64,000 bases of DNA from Coleofasciculus sp. FACHB-1120 (GTDB taxonomy: Bacteria; Cyanobacteriota; Cyanobacteriia; Cyanobacteriales; FACHB-T130): assembly GCF_014698845.1 (NCBI RefSeq), contig NZ_JACJTV010000005.1:62001-126000 (forward strand). The letters are read 5' to 3'. The notes beneath the pieces were generated by a model that searched no databases, was not told the origin of the DNA, and saw only the letters and a program-made list of their open reading frames with translations. The first letter of the stretch is position 1, and each line of letters opens with the position of its first letter. The position numbers and the translations under genes were made by a program. Below are positions 53,169-61,146 of the stretch, piece after piece.

Positions 53169-53753
53169 TTAATAAAGCATTAGCTGGCGTAAGAAATAAG
53201 CCAAGACTGTGACTGCACAAACGACTGCCATCTGGGCGGGCAAAGGATAGATGGAGTATTTCAAAATTGCTTCCCATAACGGCAGTAATACGGCTCCCCA
53301 GGTCAAAAAATGGGTTACGAAGAGATAAGTCAAACCAGTGATATGGATAACCACTAAGCCACAGATACAGCTGAAGGACAAAGACTCCAATCGCTGCGGT
53401 GCCTTAAAAGCTACTAAGCCACAAATCCACGCACCCGGAATAAAGCCTAGTAAGTAGCCAAAGCTGGGTTCTGTAAGATAGTCGAGACCTCCGCCTTGGG
53501 AAAAGACTGGAAACCAAGGAGTTAGACCCAATGCCAGGTAAGCAATTTGAGAGAGCGCCCCGGCATTTTTACCGCCCATACAGCCAACTAGCAGCACGGC
53601 TCCAATTTGATAGGTCACGCCCAGCGAGTGAGTTTGAATCCCTTGCTGAGACCAATTCCAGGGAAGGTTGGGGAAATACGCTTCTAGAAACGTACCACCA
53701 ATCGTCAGGAGTAAGCCAATCAAGGCCCACAGTAGTTCAGTGGGAGCAAACAC
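53169..53753 (-). CDS. bioY: biotin transporter BioY
   Basis: 194 residues, about six membrane helices, the substrate-binding S-component of a biotin ECF transporter. Marks are LLTIGGTFLEAYFP, the segment GVTYQIGAVLLVGCMGGKNA, GGLDYLTEPSFGYLLGFIPG and the C-terminal helix. The GFIPGAW region fits the BioY pattern. It lies downstream of bioB on the same strand, so synthesis and uptake of biotin are linked. No EcfA/T genes are in the window, and BioY can act with shared or no energy-coupling module. Confidence 0.88.
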   Translation of the reverse strand: MFAPTELLWALIGLLLTIGGTFLEAYFPNLPWNWSQQGIQTHSLGVTYQIGAVLLVGCMGGKNAGALSQIAYLALGLTPWFPVFSQGGGLDYLTEPSFGYLLGFIPGAWICGLVAFKAPQRLESLSFSCICGLVVIHITGLTYLFVTHFLTWGAVLLPLWEAILKYSIYPLPAQMAVVCAVTVLAYFLRQLMLY

Positions 53754-53761
53754 AAGGGTAA

Positions 53762-53901
53762 GGGAGCAGGAGAGTAAAGGAGCAGGAAGAGTATAAGGAG
53801 CCGGGGAATAGGGGCGTCGGAGACCAGCAGGGGTGTCGGAGACCAGCAGGAGAGAAAGAGTCCTGATTCCTCAGTTCTCAGTCCTCAGACCTCAGTCCTC
53901 A
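53762..53901. repeat. composite repeat tract between bioB and bioY
   Basis: A purine-rich part with GGAGCAGG-type units (53762-53815), a 16-bp direct repeat GTCGGAGACCAGCAGG at 53816-53831 and 53835-53850, and heptamers of the CCTCAGT type at 53861-53901. No gene. Confidence 0.75.
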
Positions 53902-53933
53902 CCAGGAACAGGGAGATTCCGCCCCTACAGCAT

Positions 53934-55019
53934 TCATCCCTTAGCAGTGTATTCGCCAGGAATGGGTGCTTCGCCGCCCGTAAGTCCTAGGGATTCGAGC
54001 ATAGCATGGTCTTGCTCTGGCGGTTGCCCGATGGTAGTGAGGTAGTGTCCAATCAGCATGGCATTCATTCCTGCTTGAAAGCCCATTGCTTGGAGTTCTC
54101 CCATCACGGCTTCCCGTCCGCCAGCGTAGCGCAGAATTTGTTCGGGAAGGATGAGGCGGAAAATGGCGATCGCTTTGAGGGCTTCATAAGGATCGAGTTT
54201 CGGGCGATCGCTTAGGGGTGTCCCTTCTCTGGGATTTAATAAATTCAGCGGGACGGATTCGACTTCCAATTCCCGCAGCGCCAACGCCAGATCCACTCGG
54301 TCTTCCCAGCTTTCGCCCAATCCCATAATTCCACCCGTGCAGGCTTGAATTCCTGCTGCTTTGAGATTTTGGATAGTTTGAACGCGATCGCGCCATGTGT
54401 GCGTCGTCACTATCTCTGGGAAAAAGTTCTCCGATGCCTCTAAATTATGGTTGTACCGCGTTACTCCAGCCTCAGCCAGCGCCTGGGCTTGTTCTGGTGT
54501 CACTTCGCCCAAAGCACAGCAAGGTTTAATCTGGGTTTCGGCAATAATTCCCCGTACCGTTTCCAGAATTTGTTCAAATTCCGCCGATTTGGGGCTGTTG
54601 TACTTAATGCCGCGTCCTTGAGAAACTAAACAAAACCGCTTTGCCCCGGCGGCTTCGGCTGCTTTGGCTTGGGCAAGAATCTCCTCAGTAGATTTCAAGC
54701 CATAAATTGGCGAGTCTTGACCGGGGTGGTGACTAGACTGGGAACAGAAGCCACAGTTTTCCGAGCAATTGCCAGATTTTACATTGACAATGCTGCACAA
54801 ATCGACTACGTTTCCGCAACAAGCTTGACGGACTTTGTCGGCTGCTTCGCATAGCAGCAAAATATTTTCTTCACCTTCAATTTGGGACAGCGCGATCGCT
54901 TCGGCTCTCCCAATCCGCTCACCAGCAATAATCCGAGAGGTCAGGTTTTGCAGCCATTGCCGCAGTGACTCCTGAGAATTGCTGTTAACATCCACGTTTG
55001 ACACCGATGCTTGAACCAC
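53934..55019 (-). CDS. bioB: biotin synthase
   Basis: 361 residues. A radical-SAM enzyme that inserts sulfur into dethiobiotin. KSGNCSENCGFCSQSS holds the CxxxCxxC cluster ligands C85, C89 and C92. Further marks: YNHNLEASENFFPEIVTTHT, GGIMGLGESWEDRVDLALAL, LNPREGTPL and the RYAGGREAVMGELQ region near the C-terminus. Length and motifs are normal. The N-terminal about 20 residues are variable. It is divergent from pstC and heads a bioB-bioY-lspA strand run, though repeat tracts separate the genes. Confidence 0.96.
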   Translation of the reverse strand: MVQASVSNVDVNSNSQESLRQWLQNLTSRIIAGERIGRAEAIALSQIEGEENILLLCEAADKVRQACCGNVVDLCSIVNVKSGNCSENCGFCSQSSHHPGQDSPIYGLKSTEEILAQAKAAEAAGAKRFCLVSQGRGIKYNSPKSAEFEQILETVRGIIAETQIKPCCALGEVTPEQAQALAEAGVTRYNHNLEASENFFPEIVTTHTWRDRVQTIQNLKAAGIQACTGGIMGLGESWEDRVDLALALRELEVESVPLNLLNPREGTPLSDRPKLDPYEALKAIAIFRLILPEQILRYAGGREAVMGELQAMGFQAGMNAMLIGHYLTTIGQPPEQDHAMLESLGLTGGEAPIPGEYTAKG

Positions 55020-55093
55020 GTTCGGCCCTTTTGATCGTATTTATTGAAACGATGGCATTTTATCACTAGGTTTGCAGACAACTAAAGCCATAC

Positions 55094-55124
55094 CTTAACC
55101 TGACCTTTACTCTATCCTTTACGA
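55094..55124 (+). promoter_or_regulatory. Pho-box-like tandem repeats upstream of pstC
   Basis: CTTAACCT (55094-55101), CTTTACTC (55105-55112) and CTTTACGA (55117-55124) are 8-base direct repeats spaced by three and four bases. This is the form of cyanobacterial PhoB/SphR boxes; the first unit matches the consensus and the others are weaker. They lie 170 bases before the pstC start, between bioB and pstC. Confidence 0.6.
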
Positions 55125-55264
55125 TTAGACGGTAGGCTAATAGCAAAACTGCCCCTGCTAAACTGGAATGTCAAGCAATTGAAAAAATTGCATTCCGAGT
55201 AAAAAAGACGGTACGAGTCTAGCTTGCATCAACGAATACAAGTGTTTATTGTTTTTACTAACCA

Positions 55265-56236
55265 GTGTCTGAGGAAAATAAGCCCGTGAGTTCCGTGACC
55301 TCCGGTTCGCAGAAAATTATGAAACCCCGCTCCGATTTGGATCGGACGATGGATCGGGGCTTTATTTGGCTAACTCGAATTTTTGCGTTTGCTGTTGCTG
55401 CAATCCTGCTTTGGATAACGGGGCAAGTTGCAATTAAAGCTTGGCCTGCGATTACCGAATTTGGGTTTGGCTTTATTACCTCCACCGATTGGGACCCAGT
55501 TCGAAATCAGTACGGAGCGCTGCCTCAACTATACGGCACGATAGCTAGCTCAGCGATCGCCCTGTTGCTTGCCGTACCAGTAGGGATTGGCGTAGCCCTT
55601 TTTCTGAGTGAAGATTATTTGCCGCCACGAATTCAGGTGGTAATTGTTTTCCTAGTAGAACTACTGGCAGCGATTCCCAGTGTGGTCTATGGTTTGTGGG
55701 GAATTTTTGTTCTAATTCCCCTGTTGAGAGGGGTGGGAACTTGGCTCAACGCTTCCTTTGGTTGGCTGCCCATTTTTAGCACGCCGTTACGTGGTCCAGG
55801 CTTGCTCCCCGCAGCACTCGTCCTCGCCATTATGGTATTACCGACAATCGCAGTCCTTTCCCGTGACGCCCTCATCTCTTTACCTCCGGACTTGCGGCAG
55901 GCGTCAGTTGGTCTAGGAGCGACTCGTTGGGAGACAATTCTCAAAGTGCTACTACCGTCCGCTTTCTCTGGAATTGTGGGCGCAGTGATGCTAGCGCTAG
56001 GTCGAGCTTTAGGAGAAACAATGGCTGTAACGATGTTGATTGGAAATTCTAACAACATCAGTCCTTCTATCTTGGCTCCGTCTAACACGATTGCTTCCCT
56101 ACTCGCCAACCAGTTTGCAGAAGCAAGTGGTCTGCAAGTGGCAGCTTTAATGTATGCCGCATTAGTTCTGTTTGCTTTAACGCTTTTAGTCAATATCCTG
56201 GCTCAGGTACTTATTGAGCGGGTACAGCGAATTTAA
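55265..56236 (+). CDS. pstC: phosphate ABC transporter permease PstC
   Basis: 323 residues from GTG, six membrane helices. Marks: FGFGFITSTDWDPVRNQYGA, LYGTIASSAIALLLAVPVGI, ELLAAIPSVVYGLWGIF and the EAA loop LRQASVGLGATRWETILKV, followed by GRALGETMAVTMLIGNS. With PstA it forms the channel of the high-affinity phosphate importer. pstA and pstB follow; no pstS or phoU is seen here. Pho-box-like repeats upstream fit induction by phosphate limitation. Confidence 0.95.
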   Translation: MSEENKPVSSVTSGSQKIMKPRSDLDRTMDRGFIWLTRIFAFAVAAILLWITGQVAIKAWPAITEFGFGFITSTDWDPVRNQYGALPQLYGTIASSAIALLLAVPVGIGVALFLSEDYLPPRIQVVIVFLVELLAAIPSVVYGLWGIFVLIPLLRGVGTWLNASFGWLPIFSTPLRGPGLLPAALVLAIMVLPTIAVLSRDALISLPPDLRQASVGLGATRWETILKVLLPSAFSGIVGAVMLALGRALGETMAVTMLIGNSNNISPSILAPSNTIASLLANQFAEASGLQVAALMYAALVLFALTLLVNILAQVLIERVQRI

Positions 56237-56338
56237 GTTGTGCGTTGTTCTGAGGAACTGACAACTGACTTGCACAGGCGGATTTATCAGGTTAGGAAAG
56301 CTACTGGCAGATATCTGGTAAAAGCCGCCCCTTTACAT

Positions 56339-56372
56339 CTGACTACTGACCTCTGACTACTGACCTCTGACC
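56339..56372. repeat. 7-bp tandem repeat tract before pstA
   Basis: Alternating TGACTAC and TGACCTC units, five in 7-base steps, ending seven bases before the pstA ATG and taking the place of a ribosome binding site. Confidence 0.8.
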
Positions 56373-56378
56373 ACAAAT

Positions 56379-57284
56379 ATGATGTCTCAACCCCAGGATC
56401 AGCCACATTCCGGATTTCCCAGTCGTAGTTTGAAGCGATCGCCTACTTCCCCCCGGACGCTCTTTGGGATAGTAATGACGGCGCTGACGTTTCTTTGTGC
56501 TATCCTTGCCATCCTGCCTTTGATAGCGGTGCTTTCCTATGTGGTCATTCAGGGTATAAGCCAGCTTAACGCCAGTGCGTTCACAGAACTGCCGCCACCT
56601 CCTTTGGTACCCGGAGGAGGGTTTGGCAACGCCATTGTAGGAACCATCATTATGGTCGGGATTGCTGCCCTGATTAGCATTCCATTTGGCATCATGGCAG
56701 CTATTTATTTGTCTGAATTTAGTAGTACAGGTAAGTTTTCTTACTGGATTCGCTTTGCTACCAACGTCCTTAGTGGAGTTCCCTCCATCATTGTGGGTGT
56801 CTTCGCTTATGCTGCTGTCGTGCTCACAATGGGAACTTATTCTGCATGGGCGGGAGGGTTTGCTTTATCAATTTTGATGTTGCCAATCGTAATCCGGGCA
56901 ACCGAAGAAGCTCTGAGGTTGGTTCCGCAAGAAATCCGACAAGCATCGGTTGGACTGGGAGCGACTAACTTTCAAACGGTGTCTCGCGTAATCTTGCCAG
57001 CAGCACTCCCGGCAATTGTGACGGGAACGACTCTGGCAATTGCTCGTGCTGCTGGTGAAACGGCACCCCTGTTATTTACTGCGCTCTTTACTCAGTATTG
57101 GCCTAATTGGAATAATCAATTAAAAGAACCAACGGCTTCCCTAGCGGTTTTAGTTTACAACTTCGCTACGTCTCCATTTAAAAATCAGCAAGCATTCGCT
57201 TGGGCGGCTTCTTTCATCCTTGTTTTACTGGTTCTGATAACCAGCATGATCTCTCGTCTGGCAACGGCTCGTCGAGTTTATTAA
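56379..57284 (+). CDS. pstA: phosphate ABC transporter permease PstA
   Basis: 301 residues, six membrane helices; a second ATG at 56382 is equally possible. Marks: AILPLIAVLSYVVIQGISQL, PPPLVPGGGFGNAIVGTIIM, NVLSGVPSIIVGVFAYA, the EAA loop IRQASVGLGATNFQTVSRV and ARAAGETAPLLFTALFTQYW. It is the partner of PstC. It lies 142 bases after pstC, with a heptamer tract between. Confidence 0.95.
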   Translation: MMSQPQDQPHSGFPSRSLKRSPTSPRTLFGIVMTALTFLCAILAILPLIAVLSYVVIQGISQLNASAFTELPPPPLVPGGGFGNAIVGTIIMVGIAALISIPFGIMAAIYLSEFSSTGKFSYWIRFATNVLSGVPSIIVGVFAYAAVVLTMGTYSAWAGGFALSILMLPIVIRATEEALRLVPQEIRQASVGLGATNFQTVSRVILPAALPAIVTGTTLAIARAAGETAPLLFTALFTQYWPNWNNQLKEPTASLAVLVYNFATSPFKNQQAFAWAASFILVLLVLITSMISRLATARRVY

Positions 57285-57513
57285 TGAACAATTGTTCAAA
57301 TATGTGTTGCAATGATACAGAAACTTAAACAAAGTAATGCAACAATGAATACATACCAAGGTTTAATAGTATGCTGGGCGCTGTTTTAACATTGAGGACG
57401 AAGCCGTAATTTTCTTTACTTCCCAAGCCCCACAATCCTTCGCCCAATCATCTGCCCAAAAACCCACACGGTTTTTGTTAGCCTGTTAAACCCCAAACCC
57501 GATCTGACTTTTT

Positions 57514-58320
57514 ATGTTGTCGAATCCTCAAACTAAGAATCAAACTGAGACTGTTTTACAGACGGAAAATCTAAAGGTATACTACGGAAATTTTCTAGCG
57601 CTTCGGGACATTTCGATAGATATTCCCAAAAATCGGATTACGGCTTTTATTGGACCTTCGGGTTGTGGGAAAAGTACGTTGTTGCGGTGCTACAACCGCC
57701 TCAATGATTTAATTAAAAGTTTTCGGGCAGAAGGCAAAGTTACTTACCACGGTCAAGACCTTTACGCTTCAGACATCGATCCCGTAGAGGTGCGGCGACG
57801 GATTGGGATGGTATTCCAAAGACCAAACCCATTTCCAAAATCGATTTATGACAATATCACCTTTGGTGCCCGGATTAACGGATACCGGGGCGATTTGGAT
57901 GAATTGGTAGAGCGGAGTTTGCGGCAAGCGGCTCTCTGGGATGAAGTGAAAGATAAACTTCGAGCAAGTGGCTTATCTTTGTCTGGTGGACAACAGCAGC
58001 GGTTGTGTATTGCCAGAGCGATCGCCGTTCAGCCAGACGTGATCCTGATGGATGAACCCTGCTCCGCTCTCGACCCCATTTCAACACTGCGAGTTGAAGA
58101 TTTGCTCCACCAACTCAAGGAGCAATATACCATCGTGATCGTGACGCACAATATGCAGCAGGCATCACGAGTATCCGATATGACAGCCTTTTTCAACGTC
58201 GAACCGACCGAAAAAGGAGGTCGCATTGGTTATTTAGTCGAGTACGACCGCACCGAAGTTATCTTCCAAAGCCCTCAGCAGCAAGCAACACAGGAATATG
58301 TAAGCGGTCGCTTCGGTTAA
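57514..58320 (+). CDS. pstB: phosphate ABC transporter ATP-binding protein PstB
   Basis: 268 residues. Walker [22 protein letters not shown] loop [19 protein letters not shown], signature [15 protein letters not shown], Walker [16 protein letters not shown], and the switch His in [13 protein letters not shown], all in PstB form. It powers phosphate import through PstCA. A 229-base gap separates it from pstA, and a perfect terminator follows. Confidence 0.96.
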   Translation: MLSNPQTKNQTETVLQTENLKVYYGNFLALRDISIDIPKNRITAFIGPSGCGKSTLLRCYNRLNDLIKSFRAEGKVTYHGQDLYASDIDPVEVRRRIGMVFQRPNPFPKSIYDNITFGARINGYRGDLDELVERSLRQAALWDEVKDKLRASGLSLSGGQQQRLCIARAIAVQPDVILMDEPCSALDPISTLRVEDLLHQLKEQYTIVIVTHNMQQASRVSDMTAFFNVEPTEKGGRIGYLVEYDRTEVIFQSPQQQATQEYVSGRFG

Positions 58321-58345
58321 TTAGCCAAGAAAAACGATTGATTGA

Positions 58346-58382
58346 AATGATGTAAGGGCAGGTTTTCTGCCCTTACATCATT
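58346..58382 (+). terminator. strong terminator after pstB
   Basis: AATGATGTAAGGGCAG (58346-58361), loop GTTTT, CTGCCCTTACATCATT (58367-58382): a perfect 16-bp stem 26 bases after the pstB stop. The core is the dispersed TGTAGGGGC-type spacer hairpin seen in many cyanobacteria. Confidence 0.85.
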
Positions 58383-58718
58383 CTGGTATACCTATCAGAA
58401 GTATCCCTACCAGATTGTTTTATTCAGCAAAGTCCAAAAGAGTTGGCGCTTTCATCTTTTTCCGCCTCTGTTAAAGGGATGAATAAAAAGATGAAAATCG
58501 TGAAATAGATGGGCACAAATAAATGTAACTGCCGGTGAGATGTCATGGATCATTCCGATGAACCATGAGTCATAAACCTTGAACCACCGAGAGTCTACGA
58601 TTATTTACACCAACCTGCTTATCTCTAAAATTAAAAATCTAAAATGCTAAGGGTTCCAATTCGAGATAGGATAAACTCTGATTTTGCATTTCCATCTCGT
58701 TTGGTAAAAAAAATACTT
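58383..58718. other. spacer pstB-psb27
   Basis: About 335 bases with no gene, holding the psb27 promoter region. An in-frame extension upstream of psb27 from 58644 has no signal-peptide character. Confidence 0.4.
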
Positions 58719-59120
58719 ATGAAACGTTATTGGTCACGTCTCCTAGCCCTGGTTTTGGTAGTTACGATGGGATTGATGGGCTGTTCCTCCAGCAGCTCGC
58801 TAGGACTGAGTGGAGATTACCGCCAAGATACCTTGGCTTTGTTGCAAGGCTTGAGAACAGCAATTGAATTGCCAGAGGGTACACCAGATAAAACCGCAGC
58901 TCAGACACAAGCGCGTCAGATCATTAATGACTTTGCCTCTCGCTATCGGCGGGATAGCTCTGTCGCGAAGCTGAGTTCTTACACGACGATGCGAACTGCA
59001 TTAAATTCCTTAGCAGGGCATTACAGCTCTTATCCGAATCGTCCGCTGCCGGAAAAACTGAAGACTCGCTTAGAGCAAGAGTTCCAGCAGGTGGAAGCCG
59101 CTCTGAGACGAGAGGCTTGA
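58719..59120 (+). CDS. psb27: photosystem II assembly lipoprotein Psb27
   Basis: 133 residues from the ATG at 58719, chosen because it gives a proper lipoprotein signal: basic MKRYWSRLL, hydrophobic ALVLVVTMGL and lipobox LMGC with Cys22 as acylated residue. The mature part is the four-helix Psb27 fold: YRQDTLALLQGLRTAIELPE, ARQIINDFASRYRRD, SYTTMRTALNSLAGHYSSYP and a C-terminal KTRLEQEFQQVEAALRR. It binds CP43 on the lumen side during assembly and repair of photosystem II. It needs LspA for processing. Confidence 0.92.
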   Translation: MKRYWSRLLALVLVVTMGLMGCSSSSSLGLSGDYRQDTLALLQGLRTAIELPEGTPDKTAAQTQARQIINDFASRYRRDSSVAKLSSYTTMRTALNSLAGHYSSYPNRPLPEKLKTRLEQEFQQVEAALRREA

Positions 59121-59604
59121 AGCATTAGCTGGCGAGTTTTTAGCTGTTAGCTGTTCATTGACTAGCTAATCGCTAATTTCTTGAATGGGGATAGCCTCTG
59201 CTTCTAGACCCGGTTGGGGATGATGGTAGATGGAATTAATTTCCCGTGACCAGTTGAGCGATCGCATCCGCTGCAACACGCAGCACAGACGGCGGATGCG
59301 ATCGCCGCAGACAAAGCAATGACAGATTACACCATTTTTTTTAAATTTCAGAAGATAAAATCTTGAAATCCAGTTTGGGCTTTGGTTTGATAATCCCAAA
59401 TGGCAAAAAACATGGCAGTTGGTATCGTCGGTCTTCTGGGTGCCTCTTTCAACTAAAAAGCAGAGATTTGCCCGGAAAAGCGGGTAAATCTGTGTATAGA
59501 GTCAATTGACAATTGCTGATATGATGCTCAACCAGCGAAATCGGTTCGGATGACACCTTATGTCCCATCCTTTCGTCTGATGGGTAGACATATCTAACAG
59601 TTCT
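59121..59604. other. spacer with HIP1 inverted repeat
   Basis: GCGATCGCATCCGC (59258-59271) and GCGGATGCGATCGC (59292-59305) pair over 14 bp and can form a long hairpin. Heptamer-like TTAGCTG units lie at 59125-59170. A minus-strand open frame (59166-59399) runs through the hairpin and is not called as a gene. Confidence 0.5.
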
Positions 59605-61137
59605 ATGAGATTGGTGCTTAGGAGGAAGTTCGTGGGTCAGGCATCGTTAAGATTGCCGCAAACTTGGCAGCGTGTCTATCGCGGTTTAGTTGCAGCAGTT
59701 CTGACCAGTAGTAGTCTTATCAACCCTTACTTGGGTTCGCAATCCGCTCTAGCTCAAACAAGGGCATATTGCCAGCTTTCAGCAGATGCGATCGCCCAAA
59801 AAGAGAGTTTACGTGCTTCAGCCGTAAAAGGAAACGCGGATTCCCAAAGTCGCTACAAAACACTCTTGAAAAAACACGCAGAGAGTTTGCAGCAGTGTCG
59901 TCAGCAAACTTGGCCCCGCGTACAGGCAATCTGGCTGCGCCTGTATCCCTGTGACATCCGTCCTGGGGCACTGGATCAATTAATGGATCGCTTGGTTAAC
60001 CGGGGCTATAACCAGGTCTATGTCGAAGTTTTTTCTGACGGTCAGGTGCTACTGCCTAAGGCAGAAAACTCCACACCCTGGCCATCTGTCGTCAGAACTC
60101 AAGGCGCTGAGAAAGTGGACTTGCTCGCACAAGCGATTAACAAAGGGCGCGAACGAGGGATGCAAGTCTATGCCTGGATGTTCGCCATGAACTTCGGCTA
60201 CTCCTACTCCCAGCGACCCGATCGACAGCAGGCGCTAGCCCGCGACGGTATGGGAAAAACCAGTTTGTCAGTCACAGAGGACGGTTCTCAAGCCTTCATC
60301 GATCCTTACAACGCCCAAGCAAAACGAGACTATTACCAGCTGGTTCAAGAGGTGGTTCGTCGCCGTCCCGATGGAGTGCTGTTTGACTACATTCGGTATC
60401 CCCGTCAGTCAGGAAGCGCTTCCGTGGTAACGAAAGTCCAAGACTTATGGATTTACGGAGATGGTTCTCGACAGGCTTTGTATGACCGTGGTCTCAACAA
60501 TAAGGGGCGAGAGCTAATCCAGCGATATATTACCAAGGGATTCATTAGCGCTGGCGATGTTGCAGGGGTGGATAAACTTTACCCAGATGAGGGATCACCC
60601 CTCTGGCAGGGACGCAACCCTGCTGCCGACGAAATGAAAGCAACCGCCTCACAGCGTCAAGCCCGTCTGCAATGGGAGTTGTGGCAACTGAGTGTTGCCC
60701 ATGCGGCTCAAGGCGTTGTGGACTTTGTGGCGTTAGCCAGCCTCCCCGCCCAGCGACAAGGAATCCGCACGGGGGCGGTGTTTTTCCCGGAGGGGAATCA
60801 AACCATTGGTCAAGGGGGATATGATTCGAGAGTGCAACCGTGGGATCGGTTTCCCAGTTATATGGAGTGGCATCCGATGTCCTATGCAACCTGCGGCAAC
60901 ACCAGCTGCATTGTCCCGCAAGTTGAGCGAGTTTTGAGTCTTGCGCCACCCGGCACTCAGGTTTCACCCGTACTAGCAGGGGCTTGGGGCAAATCGTTCA
61001 ATTCTCGTCCGTCCTTAGAACAGCAGATGCAAGCGATCCGCGCTGGGGCACCGCAAGTCAATTCAATCAGCCATTTTGCCTTTTCCTGGCAAGAACCGGA
61101 AGTAGACCGCGATCGCAAGTTCTGTGGTGCTGGCTAG
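59605..61137 (+). CDS. glycoside-hydrolase-like protein (GHL10/DUF187)
   Basis: 510 residues. A signal sequence (VAAVLTSSSLINPYLGSQSA, cleaved after ALAQ) precedes a coiled segment and a TIM-barrel domain of the GHL10 type: NRGYNQVYVEVFSDGQVLLP, GMQVYAWMFAMNFGYS, AFIDPYNAQAKRDYYQLVQE, RPDGVLFDYIRYPRQ. The Asp of LFDYIRYP and a later Glu are candidate catalytic acids. Such proteins are extracellular or periplasmic and may cut a wall or sheath polysaccharide; the substrate is unknown. Convergent with the STAND gene, nine bases apart. Confidence 0.85.
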   Translation: MRLVLRRKFVGQASLRLPQTWQRVYRGLVAAVLTSSSLINPYLGSQSALAQTRAYCQLSADAIAQKESLRASAVKGNADSQSRYKTLLKKHAESLQQCRQQTWPRVQAIWLRLYPCDIRPGALDQLMDRLVNRGYNQVYVEVFSDGQVLLPKAENSTPWPSVVRTQGAEKVDLLAQAINKGRERGMQVYAWMFAMNFGYSYSQRPDRQQALARDGMGKTSLSVTEDGSQAFIDPYNAQAKRDYYQLVQEVVRRRPDGVLFDYIRYPRQSGSASVVTKVQDLWIYGDGSRQALYDRGLNNKGRELIQRYITKGFISAGDVAGVDKLYPDEGSPLWQGRNPAADEMKATASQRQARLQWELWQLSVAHAAQGVVDFVALASLPAQRQGIRTGAVFFPEGNQTIGQGGYDSRVQPWDRFPSYMEWHPMSYATCGNTSCIVPQVERVLSLAPPGTQVSPVLAGAWGKSFNSRPSLEQQMQAIRAGAPQVNSISHFAFSWQEPEVDRDRKFCGAG

Positions 61138-61146
61138 CGATCGCTT

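Noticed and set aside
53762-53901. Possible CRISPR array
   Set aside because: The repeats are only 7-16 bases with no regular spacers; the same holds for all other arrays in the window. No cas gene is present.
59166-59399. 77-codon minus-strand frame after psb27
   Set aside because: It runs through a 48-base HIP1 inverted repeat, so the frame is probably chance. The CHCFVCG segment is interesting but not enough.
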